NCBI GenBank assembly: GCA_903927605.1
Contig: CAIYNT010000178.1
Span: forward strand, 1-15,671
From: an uncultured Holophagaceae bacterium
Lineage (GTDB): Bacteria > Acidobacteriota > Holophagae > Holophagales > Holophagaceae
DNA length: 15,671 nt
Reading direction: 5' to 3'
Positions within the stretch are counted from its first letter, which is position 1. The number at the start of each line of letters is the position of its first letter. Positions 6,119 through 14,183 of the stretch are shown one piece after another. A program made the position numbers and the translations under genes. The notes under the pieces are model-generated. The model worked only from the letters and a program-made list of their open reading frames with translations. It did not search any database and was not told where the DNA came from.

Positions 6119-8971
6119 TCACCCGACTCGAAACACCTTCATGACCTCATCCCCCAGGTGGTTGATCACTTTCACTGCGATACGACCAGAGGTGGGTTTA
6201 TCGAAGGGGCGGGAGGTGTCGCTGTGGAGGGTGTCCCAGGCTTCCTGGTTGATCTCGGCTTTGAGGGTGGTCTTGAGGGCGCTGTAGGGGTCGTTGGCGC
6301 CCAGGAAGTAGGCGTGGCGAACGAAGAAGGATTCTTCGTTGTAGTCGGTGTCGATGAACCAGCAGGCGATGCCATCGGCGTTGTCGCTGCGGACTTCGCC
6401 GGTGTTGGGGTGGAAGACATCCACTCCGTTGACCTTCACCTGAATTCGGCCTTCCATCGTGGGCAGGATGTCGATATCGGGCTCGCCGAAGATCACGAAC
6501 AGGTTGCCCTTGCCGCTGTTCTTTAGGTCGTCGGCCATGTGCAGGTCGGCATTCATGCGGGCCTTCAGCACGGGGATGCGACCGAGCTTCGAAAAGTCAG
6601 CGGACCGGGCGTCATAGTTGAAGGCACAGGTGATGAGCACATCAAAATCGGCGTCCCCAGCCTCTTTGGCTGCTTCCACCAGATCAGGTCGGGACACAGT
6701 GCCGAACTCGGGACCGATGAAAATGGCTGCACGCTTCTCGGGGCCGTTCTCGCCCCCTTCGCGATAGGTACCCTTGGCGCAGATCAGGGCGCCGGGCCAG
6801 GGCGTGAGTGAGGTGAAGGTGATTCGGTCCTCCTTGTGGGCCTGCTGAACGCCTGCCTCGCGAAGGTTCTCCAGAATCATTTGGGGGAAGTCGCGCTCCA
6901 CGCTGTAGCCCGTCTTGGCCTCGACGGCTCCATCAATCAAGTCATCGTTCTCATCCACGCCTAGCACGCGATGGGGCGTGATGCTCTCCACGGTGAAGGG
7001 CCCAGCCACGCGGACCTTCTTCTTGTCCTCGTAGGCCTTGTCGTAGAGGTATTCAAACTTTGCCTTGGCGGCGATCGATTTGTCGATCTCCTGTTGCCGG
7101 GCGATGCGGGCCTGCCACCATTGCTCATGGATTTTGCGGATTTCACTTGGAGCCACTTCGAAGACGGCTTTCTGGAAGCCCCCTTCTCGGCCAACGATGT
7201 CTGAAATGTCGCGCGGGATCTCCCATTCTTGCCACTGCTTACGCAGAGAATAGTTGAGCCGCTCGCGCAGCGGCGCCATCGTGGCTTGCCACTTGTCCCA
7301 GATGACATCAATCTCCGTATTATCAGCAATAGAACCGAGCATGATGTGGGGTACACGCTCATAGACGAAGCCATGGCGGATGTTCCCCTGCACGGGCTGC
7401 GAACTGGGTGCGGTGCGGGTGACTTCGGCTTCCTTGAGCTGTCCTTCGCGGGAATCGGCCAGCAGGTAATATGGATATCTCGCACCCATGATGCGGGCGC
7501 GGGCCAAGGCCAGCGCTACGCGCGAGGTATCGATCGTGATCCAGCGGCGGCCCCACTGCTCGGCGACAGTGGCAGTGGTGCCGGAACCGCAGGTTGGATC
7601 GAGCACGAGGTCGCCGGGGTCGGTGGCCATAAGGAGGCAGCGCTGGATGACCTTAACCGTTGTTTGAACAACATAAATGCCCGATTCGTTGAACCCACCG
7701 GATTGGGTATCTAGCCACACGTTGGGAATCTGACGGCCAGGAGAATAGTCCCAGAACAGCTTCCAAGCGGGCTGATTCCCCATCATAAAGATGTGACCAT
7801 TCTTCCCCACCACCTCCAGATTTCTTGGCGATGTTTTCCAGTGGTTCCCATTGGCTGGAAAAAACTTTCTTCCTTGGAACGAGAACTCCTGGTCAGTGCT
7901 TGATGCTCCAGACGATGTTAATGGCCCATGACGAAAAATCCTCGAACCAGTCGGAAAAGGAATTTCTCTCCTTTTCTCTTCAGGAGTCATTCGCCTGTAA
8001 GTGCCGTCCGGCAGCTGGAGCCAAACATAGTAAGAGTCGTCTTCCGGCGGCTCGGCTGCGTAGTTGAAGAGTTGCCTGTATTTCAGCTGCTCTTTCTTCC
8101 TCGCATACCAAAGAATGTGATCTCCGATGTTTGAAATCGCTTTTGGAGTCAGCCCTCCAGTTTTCTGGAAGAAAATTTGGCTGATACAGTTCTCCTCCCC
8201 GAACACCTCATCCATCACCGCCCGGACTCGGTGGACATTTTCATCGCCGATCTGCACGAAGATGGAGCCTGAATCGGTGAGGAGTTCGCGGGCGACCGTA
8301 AACCGATCCCGCAGGTAGGTCAGGTAACTGTGAATGCCATCCCGCCATGTGTCGCGGAAGGCTTTGACCTGCTCGGGTTCACGAGTGATGTGTGCTTGGT
8401 TTCCATCTTTCACCTCGCGGCTGGTGGTGGACCACTGGAAGTTTGAATTGAACTTGATGCCATAGGGTGGGTCCAGGTAGATGCACTGCACCTTGCCCCG
8501 CAGACCTTCGCGCTCCGCAAGAGAGGCCATCACCTGGAGACTGTCACCCAGGATCATGCGGTTGGTCCAGTGGGAGTCGTGCTGGTAGAACTCGGTCTTG
8601 TCCGCTCCTTCGGGCATGCCATTGAAATCCCCGAAGAGGTCCGGCTGAAACCCTTGGGTGCCCGATGACTTGGCCGCTTGGGCCTCGCTGGAGGTCTTCA
8701 GCAGGTCATCGATCAGCACCTTAGGGTGCACCTTCTCTTGGATATAGAGGGGTGGCGCCTGTACCACCAGGTCCGACCAGTCCTGCATGTCCTTCCCGCG
8801 CCAAACGAGCTGGGGATCCAGGTCCTGGTTCCGCCGCTCGTAGGCCACCTGGATGGGGCTGGCATTCTCTTTCTGCATCACCGACTGATACTCGGCGGTG
8901 GGGATGTTCTTCCGCGTGGCGTCCTGGTGTTTGAGGGTCTCGACCTGGATAGGATTGGATTTCTTGGCCAT
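6119..8971 (-). CDS. Site-specific DNA methyltransferase, type III-like Mod subunit (beta-class N6-adenine)
   Basis: The enzyme transfers a methyl group from S-adenosylmethionine to a target base, almost certainly adenine N6, marking host DNA as self. Motif IV DPPY lies at about residue 167 (VQCIYLDPPYGIKF) and the AdoMet-binding motif DPTCGSGTT follows at about 458-466. That order (catalytic before AdoMet motif) defines the beta class used by type III Mod proteins. The region between them (about 180-450) would hold the target recognition part. At 950 residues it is much longer than classic type III Mod (about 640-650), with roughly 110 extra residues in front and about 400 behind the AdoMet motif; the C-terminal part is unassigned. 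Its ATG lies 2 bp after the res stop, with AGGGGAAG as ribosome site inside the end of res, so the two are translationally coupled. Confidence 0.93.
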   Translation of the reverse strand: MAKKSNPIQVETLKHQDATRKNIPTAEYQSVMQKENASPIQVAYERRNQDLDPQLVWRGKDMQDWSDLVVQAPPLYIQEKVHPKVLIDDLLKTSSEAQAAKSSGTQGFQPDLFGDFNGMPEGADKTEFYQHDSHWTNRMILGDSLQVMASLAEREGLRGKVQCIYLDPPYGIKFNSNFQWSTTSREVKDGNQAHITREPEQVKAFRDTWRDGIHSYLTYLRDRFTVARELLTDSGSIFVQIGDENVHRVRAVMDEVFGEENCISQIFFQKTGGLTPKAISNIGDHILWYARKKEQLKYRQLFNYAAEPPEDDSYYVWLQLPDGTYRRMTPEEKRREIPFPTGSRIFRHGPLTSSGASSTDQEFSFQGRKFFPANGNHWKTSPRNLEVVGKNGHIFMMGNQPAWKLFWDYSPGRQIPNVWLDTQSGGFNESGIYVVQTTVKVIQRCLLMATDPGDLVLDPTCGSGTTATVAEQWGRRWITIDTSRVALALARARIMGARYPYYLLADSREGQLKEAEVTRTAPSSQPVQGNIRHGFVYERVPHIMLGSIADNTEIDVIWDKWQATMAPLRERLNYSLRKQWQEWEIPRDISDIVGREGGFQKAVFEVAPSEIRKIHEQWWQARIARQQEIDKSIAAKAKFEYLYDKAYEDKKKVRVAGPFTVESITPHRVLGVDENDDLIDGAVEAKTGYSVERDFPQMILENLREAGVQQAHKEDRITFTSLTPWPGALICAKGTYREGGENGPEKRAAIFIGPEFGTVSRPDLVEAAKEAGDADFDVLITCAFNYDARSADFSKLGRIPVLKARMNADLHMADDLKNSGKGNLFVIFGEPDIDILPTMEGRIQVKVNGVDVFHPNTGEVRSDNADGIACWFIDTDYNEESFFVRHAYFLGANDPYSALKTTLKAEINQEAWDTLHSDTSRPFDKPTSGRIAVKVINHLGDEVMKVFRVG

Positions 8972-8973
8972 GG

Positions 8974-11900
8974 CTACTTCCCCTGGGCGGTAATACCCGC
9001 CGTCACGGTCTGAATCATCTTGTTGAACTCGCTCTCGACCTTGGTGGCGAAGTCGCTCTGGATCATGTAAGCGTCGGTGAACTCGGCAAAGGCCCAGCGG
9101 CCGAAGCGACCCAAGTGGTTCACGCCGGGCACCCAGTAGGTTTCCATGGTGGCCTTTTTTTCTTTGGCATCTTCGCGCCGGTAGCCCTTGATCTCGACAA
9201 TGAGGTTCAGCAGGTCATCAGCGCCGTGGCCGTCGTCGACCTTCACGATGAAATCCGGCAGGTAGGTTCGACTTTCGGAGCCATAGCGATAGGGCACTTC
9301 CAGGCCCAGGTTGTGGTTCTTCACATAAGCCTTCACCTTGGGATGGGCCTCGGCTACCCGGCAGAACTCGGCCTCCCAGTCGCTGTCGAGGATGACCCAG
9401 TTGAGGTGGCTGCGATCTGCCTGGGTCTGCCACCGGCTGGTCTTGGAGGTGTTGAACTTCACGTTGGCGGTCGACCCCACGGGATTGTAGGGATCGAGGA
9501 GGGCTTTGATGGGCTTCTTCCCCAGCTCAGCGCGGGTAATGCCGGCCGTGATGCGTTCGCAGGCCATATCCGCCAAGGAAAGGTACATCAGTTGGGCTGG
9601 GTAAGTTCCGCCCTTGCAGACCAGGCAGGTATCCAGCCAGGTCTTGGTGATGCGCTTGAGCTGCCCGAAGAGATACAGCTTGGGTTCCTCACCGGGGTCG
9701 CGCCATTTGGTGTACAGCAAGCGTTGGGTGAGGTGGAAGAGCAAGGTGGAACGGCGGAGATCCCCGGTGTGCACCAGATTCAAGTCCACGCCCTGGCCGA
9801 TGATGCCCTCGTTCTTGGTGTGGGAGGGACCCACCAGATCGGGGCTTAGCACGAGCACGGAGTCGTCGTTGAACTGGGCCGTGAGGCGTTCTTCGGGCAG
9901 TTCTACTCGGTACCCCTGCACTCTTGGGAAGGAGATTTCCAGCGCATCCCGGTCGGGCCTGATGGCCTTGACCTGGATGGTTTCCCTTGGGGGCTGGGGC
10001 GGCGCCACCACGGGCTTGGCGTTGAAGTCGAAGGGGATGCCGAGCACGTCGGCGTATTCGACATTGAAGAGGCCCTCTTCGTTCAGATCGTAGGACTGAC
10101 GTCGCAGGGCGCGCCCGATCACCTGCTCACACAACAGCTGGGTGCTGAAGGCCCTGACTCCAAGTACGTGAGTGACAGTATTGGCATCCCAGCCTTCGGT
10201 GAGCATGGCCACTGACACAACGCAGCGGATGGATTCGCCCAACCGACCAGCCTTGCCCACGGTGTTCATGGCTTCACGGAGTAGATCCTGATCCGTCAGG
10301 TTCTCTGCCTGTCGGGCATCGCCGGTGCGTTCGATGATCTCGCGGCGGAACCGTTCGATTTCATCGGCGGCCATGGCCCTGAAGTTGTCGTCCAGTGCCT
10401 CGCCTGACTCGAGCTGCTCGCTGTCGATAAGGAGGGTCCGGGGCCGGGAGATGGGATTACCGTACTCATCGAAGTTGCGGAAGAGCTCTAGGCGACCATT
10501 CTCCAACTGCGTGGTGCCATCCCCATTGTCCCGCTGGAACCCTGAGATGTAGTCGTAAACCAGTTTGGAGGTGGAGGTGTTGTTGCAAACCACGATGAAG
10601 CAGGGCGGGACGCGGATGCCCTCTTTCACCCAGAGGTCGTAGGTTAGTTTATAGTGGCCGTACAGGGCTTCTAAGGCCGTCTGTAGGCGCGTGGGCAGCT
10701 TCAGGGGATCGAGGGTTTCCTTGCCCCTACCCTTCTTGGGCATTTCTTTGCGGATGTGCTCCCATAGATTGCGGAAGACCGGAACCTCACCGCCAGGGAT
10801 ATTGTCCGCCACGGGGACCCGAGGCAGCTTGACGATGCCGCACTCAATGGCATCCATGAGGGAGAAGTCGCTCATGGTCCAGGGGAACAACGTGCCTTCG
10901 GCATAGCCGGAGCCGCTTAGGAAGAACGGCGTGGCCGATAGGTCCAGCACGCGAATGACACCTAGGTTCCGGTTCACCGCCTCGATGCCCGAGATCCAGA
11001 GCCGGGCGGCGGCATTGTTCTCTTCGGCCTGTTTTCGTTCGTCGCCCTTAAGGTCCTCGTCCTCTTCGGGCTCGGGTTTTTCTCGATAGCAGTGGTGGGC
11101 TTCGTCGTTGATGACCAGAATGTTCTTCAGGCCCATGAGGTCAGGCATGACTCGCTGGATCATCTGGCCTTCGGTTTCGAGGGTGTTCAGCGCTTCACCT
11201 CGCCCTTGCAACAGGGACCGCCCGCCTTTGGAGAGTTCCAGGCGTTCGCGCAGCTTGAAGGCGTGGTAGTTCGTGATGACGATCTTGGCTCGGTCGATGT
11301 CACCTAGCAGGTCCTGAGGCACCAACTCGCGGCTGGCGTAGTAGGAGTCGGGGTCATTCGGATGAAGGACTCGCAGGCGGTCCTTGATGGTTAGGCCCGG
11401 CGCCACAACCAAGAACCCACGAGTGAAGCGCTTGCTGTTGGGATATCGCACAGCATTGACCGTCTGCCAGGCAATGAGCATGGCCATGACCGTGGTTTTA
11501 CCGGCACCGGTGGCCAGCTTCAGGGCCAGGCGCATGATCTCCGGATTGGCATCATGGTTGGCGTTGGCAAGGTGGTCGAGAAAATCCTTCCCCTTCTTGC
11601 CAGCGTTCGGGGCCACCTCGGTGAGCCAGATGGCCGCCTCCACGGCTTCGATCTGGCAAAAGAACGGGCGGAGGTTGCTGAACTTGTGGTGGCGCCAATG
11701 CTGTAACAGCCGTTGAGTTTCCGGCGTGACCCCCCAGTCGTTAGGGTTCGACAGGGCTCGCCATTTGTCGACCTGTTCGCGGACGGCGTTGATGATGGCA
11801 GTGGGGTCGTACTTCTGGCCGGTGGTGGACAGGCCTTCGACTTCCGTGGACAGGAGCTGGGGCTGGATCGCGGCCTGGGCCTTCTTCCCGCCCTGTTTCT

Positions 11901-12051
11901 TAGGCTTGGGGATGGGCGTGATGAAGTCAGCCCGACGGCGTCGCTCAATGATCCGCTGCGTGGGCTGCCCGCTGGCATCCAGCTCCCAGTGCCGCGCGGG
12001 GTACTCGTAAGGCGAGTTAAGGATGGGCCGTTCGAAGAAGGGGTTCGACAT
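8974..12051 (-). CDS. Type III-like restriction endonuclease Res subunit (BPTD_3080-like family)
   Basis: This 1025-residue protein combines an SF2 DNA translocase with a C-terminal nuclease. Helicase motifs are in order: Walker A LKLATGAGKTTVMAM (about 177-191), DEAH box VINDEAHHCY (about 313-322), SAT in VLDLSATPF (about 368-376), MLTEGWDANTVTHV (about 616-629) and motif VI QVIGRALRR (about 643-651). The nuclease is PD-(D/E)xK type: DWEAEF near 891, YLPDFIV near 930-936 and VEIKGYR near 952-958. The opening MSNPFFERPILNSPYEYPAR and overall plan match the BPTD_3080 group of type III-like endonucleases found next to a Mod gene. It would cut DNA not modified by the downstream methyltransferase, using ATP. 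It is the first gene of the minus-strand train, with its promoter in the 253-bp gap before fpg; no strong ribosome site precedes the ATG. Confidence 0.92.
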   Translation of the reverse strand: MSNPFFERPILNSPYEYPARHWELDASGQPTQRIIERRRRADFITPIPKPKKQGGKKAQAAIQPQLLSTEVEGLSTTGQKYDPTAIINAVREQVDKWRALSNPNDWGVTPETQRLLQHWRHHKFSNLRPFFCQIEAVEAAIWLTEVAPNAGKKGKDFLDHLANANHDANPEIMRLALKLATGAGKTTVMAMLIAWQTVNAVRYPNSKRFTRGFLVVAPGLTIKDRLRVLHPNDPDSYYASRELVPQDLLGDIDRAKIVITNYHAFKLRERLELSKGGRSLLQGRGEALNTLETEGQMIQRVMPDLMGLKNILVINDEAHHCYREKPEPEEDEDLKGDERKQAEENNAAARLWISGIEAVNRNLGVIRVLDLSATPFFLSGSGYAEGTLFPWTMSDFSLMDAIECGIVKLPRVPVADNIPGGEVPVFRNLWEHIRKEMPKKGRGKETLDPLKLPTRLQTALEALYGHYKLTYDLWVKEGIRVPPCFIVVCNNTSTSKLVYDYISGFQRDNGDGTTQLENGRLELFRNFDEYGNPISRPRTLLIDSEQLESGEALDDNFRAMAADEIERFRREIIERTGDARQAENLTDQDLLREAMNTVGKAGRLGESIRCVVSVAMLTEGWDANTVTHVLGVRAFSTQLLCEQVIGRALRRQSYDLNEEGLFNVEYADVLGIPFDFNAKPVVAPPQPPRETIQVKAIRPDRDALEISFPRVQGYRVELPEERLTAQFNDDSVLVLSPDLVGPSHTKNEGIIGQGVDLNLVHTGDLRRSTLLFHLTQRLLYTKWRDPGEEPKLYLFGQLKRITKTWLDTCLVCKGGTYPAQLMYLSLADMACERITAGITRAELGKKPIKALLDPYNPVGSTANVKFNTSKTSRWQTQADRSHLNWVILDSDWEAEFCRVAEAHPKVKAYVKNHNLGLEVPYRYGSESRTYLPDFIVKVDDGHGADDLLNLIVEIKGYRREDAKEKKATMETYWVPGVNHLGRFGRWAFAEFTDAYMIQSDFATKVESEFNKMIQTVTAGITAQGK

Positions 12052-12089
12052 CAGGCAATCCGGATTTGGTTATTTCCGACCATAGCATC

Positions 12090-12103
12090 CCATGGGCCCA
12101 TGG
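12090..12103. promoter_or_regulatory. Perfect 14-bp palindrome, candidate operator of the res operon
   Basis: CCATGGGCCCATGG is its own reverse complement and lies 39-52 bp upstream of the res ATG, where a repressor or controller protein would block or activate transcription. The XRE-like domain of the operon's own ImmA-type protein is one candidate ligand. Function is inferred from position and symmetry only. Confidence 0.4.
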
Positions 12104-12158
12104 TTTGGGTCAGAGGCGTGATCGGACTGGACTTTTCGGGTTCAAGGGGTTCGCGGGG

Positions 12159-12175
12159 CATCGGGACAGCCGATG
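12159..12175 (+). repeat. Small inverted repeat upstream of fpg
   Basis: CATCGG (12159-12164) and CCGATG (12170-12175) are perfect complements around a GACAG loop. It lies 130 bp before fpg and could be an operator or leader hairpin. A 6-bp stem is weak evidence. Confidence 0.3.
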
Positions 12176-12304
12176 GGCAAAGGATTGACTAGGTTTCAGG
12201 AGGCCGCCTAAGAGGGAGAGAAGCAACCCAGGGGGTGTCCTGCTACCCATTCTCCCTGGTGCGATTGCCCACCCCGTGTCCAGTCCGGGCCCTATGCTGC
12301 AAGG

Positions 12305-13117
12305 ATGCCCGAACTACCCGAAGTGGAAACCACCCGTCTCGGCCTGCTCCCCCAATTGACAGGTCGCCACATTGAGGCCGTCACCTTGCGGCGATCGGAT
12401 TTACGTTGGCCGATCCCCTGGGAGATCGCGAAGCTGCTCCCGGGCCAACCGATCCTCGGGGTACGCCGCCGCGCCAAATACCTCCTGCTGGATTTAGCCC
12501 CCGGCAGTGCCCTGCTGCACCTAGGGATGTCGGGCTGCCTGCGCGTGGTGCCGCGGGACCTTCCGGTGGGACGGCACGACCATGTGGACCTAGTGCTTGA
12601 TTCGGGCCAGGCAGTGCGGTTCACCGATCCACGCCGTTTCGGCTGTCTGCTCTGGCAACCCCAGGGGGAGACCCATGCCCTGCTCCGCGACTTGGGCCCG
12701 GAACCGCTGGCCTCGGAATTCACTGGAGACTATCTCTTCGAGTGCAGCCGGAAACGGACCGCCAGCATCAAGACCTTCCTGATGGACCAGGGGATCGTAG
12801 TAGGGGTCGGTAACATCTACGCCGTCGAGACCCTGTTCCGAGCAGGGATCGCCCCCGGTCGCGCTGCGGGCAGGGTTTCTCGGGAGCGCTATGCCCGGCT
12901 GGCGCAAGCGGTCAAAGAGGTCCTGACCCAAGCCATTCAGTCTGGCGGTACTACCCTCAAGGATTTCCGCCATACCGACGGTATGCCTGGTTATTTCAAA
13001 CAGGAATTGTTGGTCTATGGCCGCGAAGGGGACCCTTGTCTGGTTTGCGGTAGGACACTCAGCGGGAATCGCCTGGGGAACCGGGCGACCGTCTGGTGTG
13101 CACAGTGCCAGAAGTAG
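12305..13117 (+). CDS. mutM: Formamidopyrimidine-DNA glycosylase / AP lyase
   Basis: The enzyme removes 8-oxoguanine and formamidopyrimidines from DNA and nicks the abasic site by beta,delta-elimination, the first step of base excision repair in the cytoplasm. The 270-residue length is normal. The start is fixed by chemistry: mature Fpg must begin PELPEVE, with Pro2 as the Schiff-base nucleophile and Glu3 as acid/base. Lys58 (RRRAKYLLLDL) matches the conserved beta-hairpin lysine. The helix-two-turn-helix around VGNIYAVETLFRAGI and the zinc finger Cys245-x2-Cys248...Cys265-x2-Cys268 are complete, with Arg260 in the finger hairpin. A weak AAGG sits directly before the ATG. It is transcribed away from the restriction operon and towards the par locus. 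An intact repair gene between accessory modules is unusual; it may be a chromosomal flank or a cargo copy. Confidence 0.95.
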   Translation: MPELPEVETTRLGLLPQLTGRHIEAVTLRRSDLRWPIPWEIAKLLPGQPILGVRRRAKYLLLDLAPGSALLHLGMSGCLRVVPRDLPVGRHDHVDLVLDSGQAVRFTDPRRFGCLLWQPQGETHALLRDLGPEPLASEFTGDYLFECSRKRTASIKTFLMDQGIVVGVGNIYAVETLFRAGIAPGRAAGRVSRERYARLAQAVKEVLTQAIQSGGTTLKDFRHTDGMPGYFKQELLVYGREGDPCLVCGRTLSGNRLGNRATVWCAQCQK

Positions 13118-13244
13118 AACCCACGGCACCCGTGCCCTCCGGTTACGCCGACTCATTCTTCATTATCCATTTCCTTCGAACCGCTGGTATGGCGGTCTTG
13201 TGGTGCCAAACTGGCACCTCAAGGCCTCTCCGCCCGGATGGACT

Positions 13245-13261
13245 GCCCCCGAAAAGGGGGC
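13245..13261 (+). terminator. GC-rich hairpin, possible fpg terminator
   Basis: GCCCCC (13245-13250), loop GAAAA, GGGGGC (13256-13261), followed by only CTTTC rather than a full T-run. It lies 128 bp after the fpg stop. The stem is good and the tail is poor, so termination is plausible but unproven. Confidence 0.4.
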
Positions 13262-13321
13262 CTTTCATGTCCCGGCAGCCATTCGGAAATCCCGAATCGT
13301 TACCCCTTGAGCCACCAGCCG

Positions 13322-13372
13322 ACTGGTTCCAACTGTTTCCAACTGTTTCCAAAACGGAAACCGTTCACCAGT
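13322..13372. repeat. Tandem 10-mers plus inverted repeat downstream of the par operon
   Basis: TTCCAACTGT occurs twice in tandem (13327-13336, 13337-13346), followed by a partial third copy, TTCC (13347-13350). AACTGTTTCC (13341-13350) pairs with GGAAACCGTT (13356-13365), with one mismatch, around AAAAC. ACTGG (13322-13326) and CCAGT (13368-13372) frame the cluster. Short repeats with dyad symmetry next to a ParA operon fit a centromere-like or operator site, but this is inference. Confidence 0.45.
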
Positions 13373-13442
13373 GGCCCAGACGAAGGAGACTCTGGGACCA
13401 TGTGCCCCCTGCCCTGCCAATCGACACGGTCGTCCTAAAGTC

Positions 13443-14174
13443 TTAGGCCTTCAGGGTGTGGAGACGGATGACTGCACAGCCCTCCAGCACAGAGGCGTTG
13501 GATAGGCGGGGCCGGACTCCCTTGGCCATTTTCACGACCTCCTTGTAGATCGAGGCCCGGATGGGGACACCGGAACCGGCGGCCCGGTTCGGGGACAGAC
13601 TGCCATCCTTTTCCTCGATTCTGCTATTCCGATCCCCGGCTACCCATGCGGCCGCATCAGCCACCTGGCCAGGCGTGATCCCATGCGCCCTGCACCAGGT
13701 AAAGGCCTCCATGACCCATCTGGCCACTGACATGTCGGCATCAGTAGCGGCTTCCTGAATCGACTTCTTCACGGCGATGGAGAAGACGCAGGTGGCCGTT
13801 TCAACGGCTTCCTGCCTGGCATCCTTGGCCTGACGAGCTTGGGCGGCCAAGGCGAGGAAATCCCCAATACTCTCCGGTTGGGATAGGCTACCTTTTGGGC
13901 CCTTGACTGCGGGATGAGCCTGAAGATCGACCCCATGGGCGTTCCAAGCCCCTTCCGTAGCTTCCTGGGGCGGAGCCTCCCCCTGCCCTGCATTGAGCGC
14001 CTGGTTGGAGGGGACTGCGCTGGTGCCATCCCCGGCAGGTTCCGTCTCATGTATGGGCTCAGGAGGATTGGCTCCTGACACCGGCCCACTGGCAATGGGA
14101 GCTTCGCCACTGACTCGTCGGCCAATGGCCAGGATGGTTTCTAGATTCGCCTTGGGGTTTTTCCTGGCAACCAT
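13443..14174 (-). CDS. ParA-coupled protein of unknown family, possible centromere-binding partner
   Basis: The 243-residue product is not one I recognise. Residues about 25-90 are rich in Pro, Gly, Ala and Glu and probably disordered. Residues about 100-185 are helical (FLALAAQARQAKDARQEAVE, then SVARWVMEAFTWCRAHG). The last 40 residues, with PIRASIYKEVVKMAKG and then LSNASVLEGCAVIRL, have a strand-helix-turn-helix look resembling a ribbon-helix-helix, which is a weak guess. The gene starts 9 bp after the parA stop with a strong AAGGAG ribosome site in the gap, so it is the second gene of the par operon. In small-ParA systems that position belongs to the DNA-binding adaptor (ParB/ParG-like), which is the most likely role here. 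No ParB nuclease-like motif is seen. Confidence 0.7.
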   Translation of the reverse strand: MVARKNPKANLETILAIGRRVSGEAPIASGPVSGANPPEPIHETEPAGDGTSAVPSNQALNAGQGEAPPQEATEGAWNAHGVDLQAHPAVKGPKGSLSQPESIGDFLALAAQARQAKDARQEAVETATCVFSIAVKKSIQEAATDADMSVARWVMEAFTWCRAHGITPGQVADAAAWVAGDRNSRIEEKDGSLSPNRAAGSGVPIRASIYKEVVKMAKGVRPRLSNASVLEGCAVIRLHTLKA

Positions 14175-14183
14175 GGATGCTCC

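Larger units (their letters stand above)
12052..12304. promoter_or_regulatory. Divergent promoter region between res (-) and fpg (+)
   Basis: This 253-bp non-coding gap must hold the start signals of both the defence operon and fpg. On the res side are the dyads AATCCGGATT (12057-12066) and CCATGGGCCCATGG (12090-12103), with a possible minus-strand -10 TATGGT between them. On the fpg side is CATCGG-gacag-CCGATG (12159-12175) and a TTGACT (12185-12190) that could be a -35, although no good -10 follows at the right distance. Promoter boxes are therefore only tentative. Confidence 0.5.
13118..13442. other. Non-coding gap between fpg and the par-linked gene, with several dyads
   Basis: These 325 bp separate two convergent genes. 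They hold a 7-bp-stem hairpin GGTGCCA-aac-TGGCACC (13202-13218), a GC hairpin (13245-13261) that is a possible terminator, and a repeat cluster (13322-13372). Open frames crossing it on the + strand start inside fpg, lack ribosome sites and show no recognisable protein, so I do not call a gene. Confidence 0.6.

Noticed and set aside
12185..12214. sigma70 promoter for fpg with -35 TTGACT
   Set aside because: The -35 is reasonable, but the hexamers 16-18 bp downstream match a -10 box poorly, so no promoter is called.
13096..13446. 116-codon plus-strand open frame running from the end of fpg into the intergenic gap
   Set aside because: It starts inside fpg, has no ribosome site, no recognisable domain, and crosses several hairpins; it looks like a chance frame.
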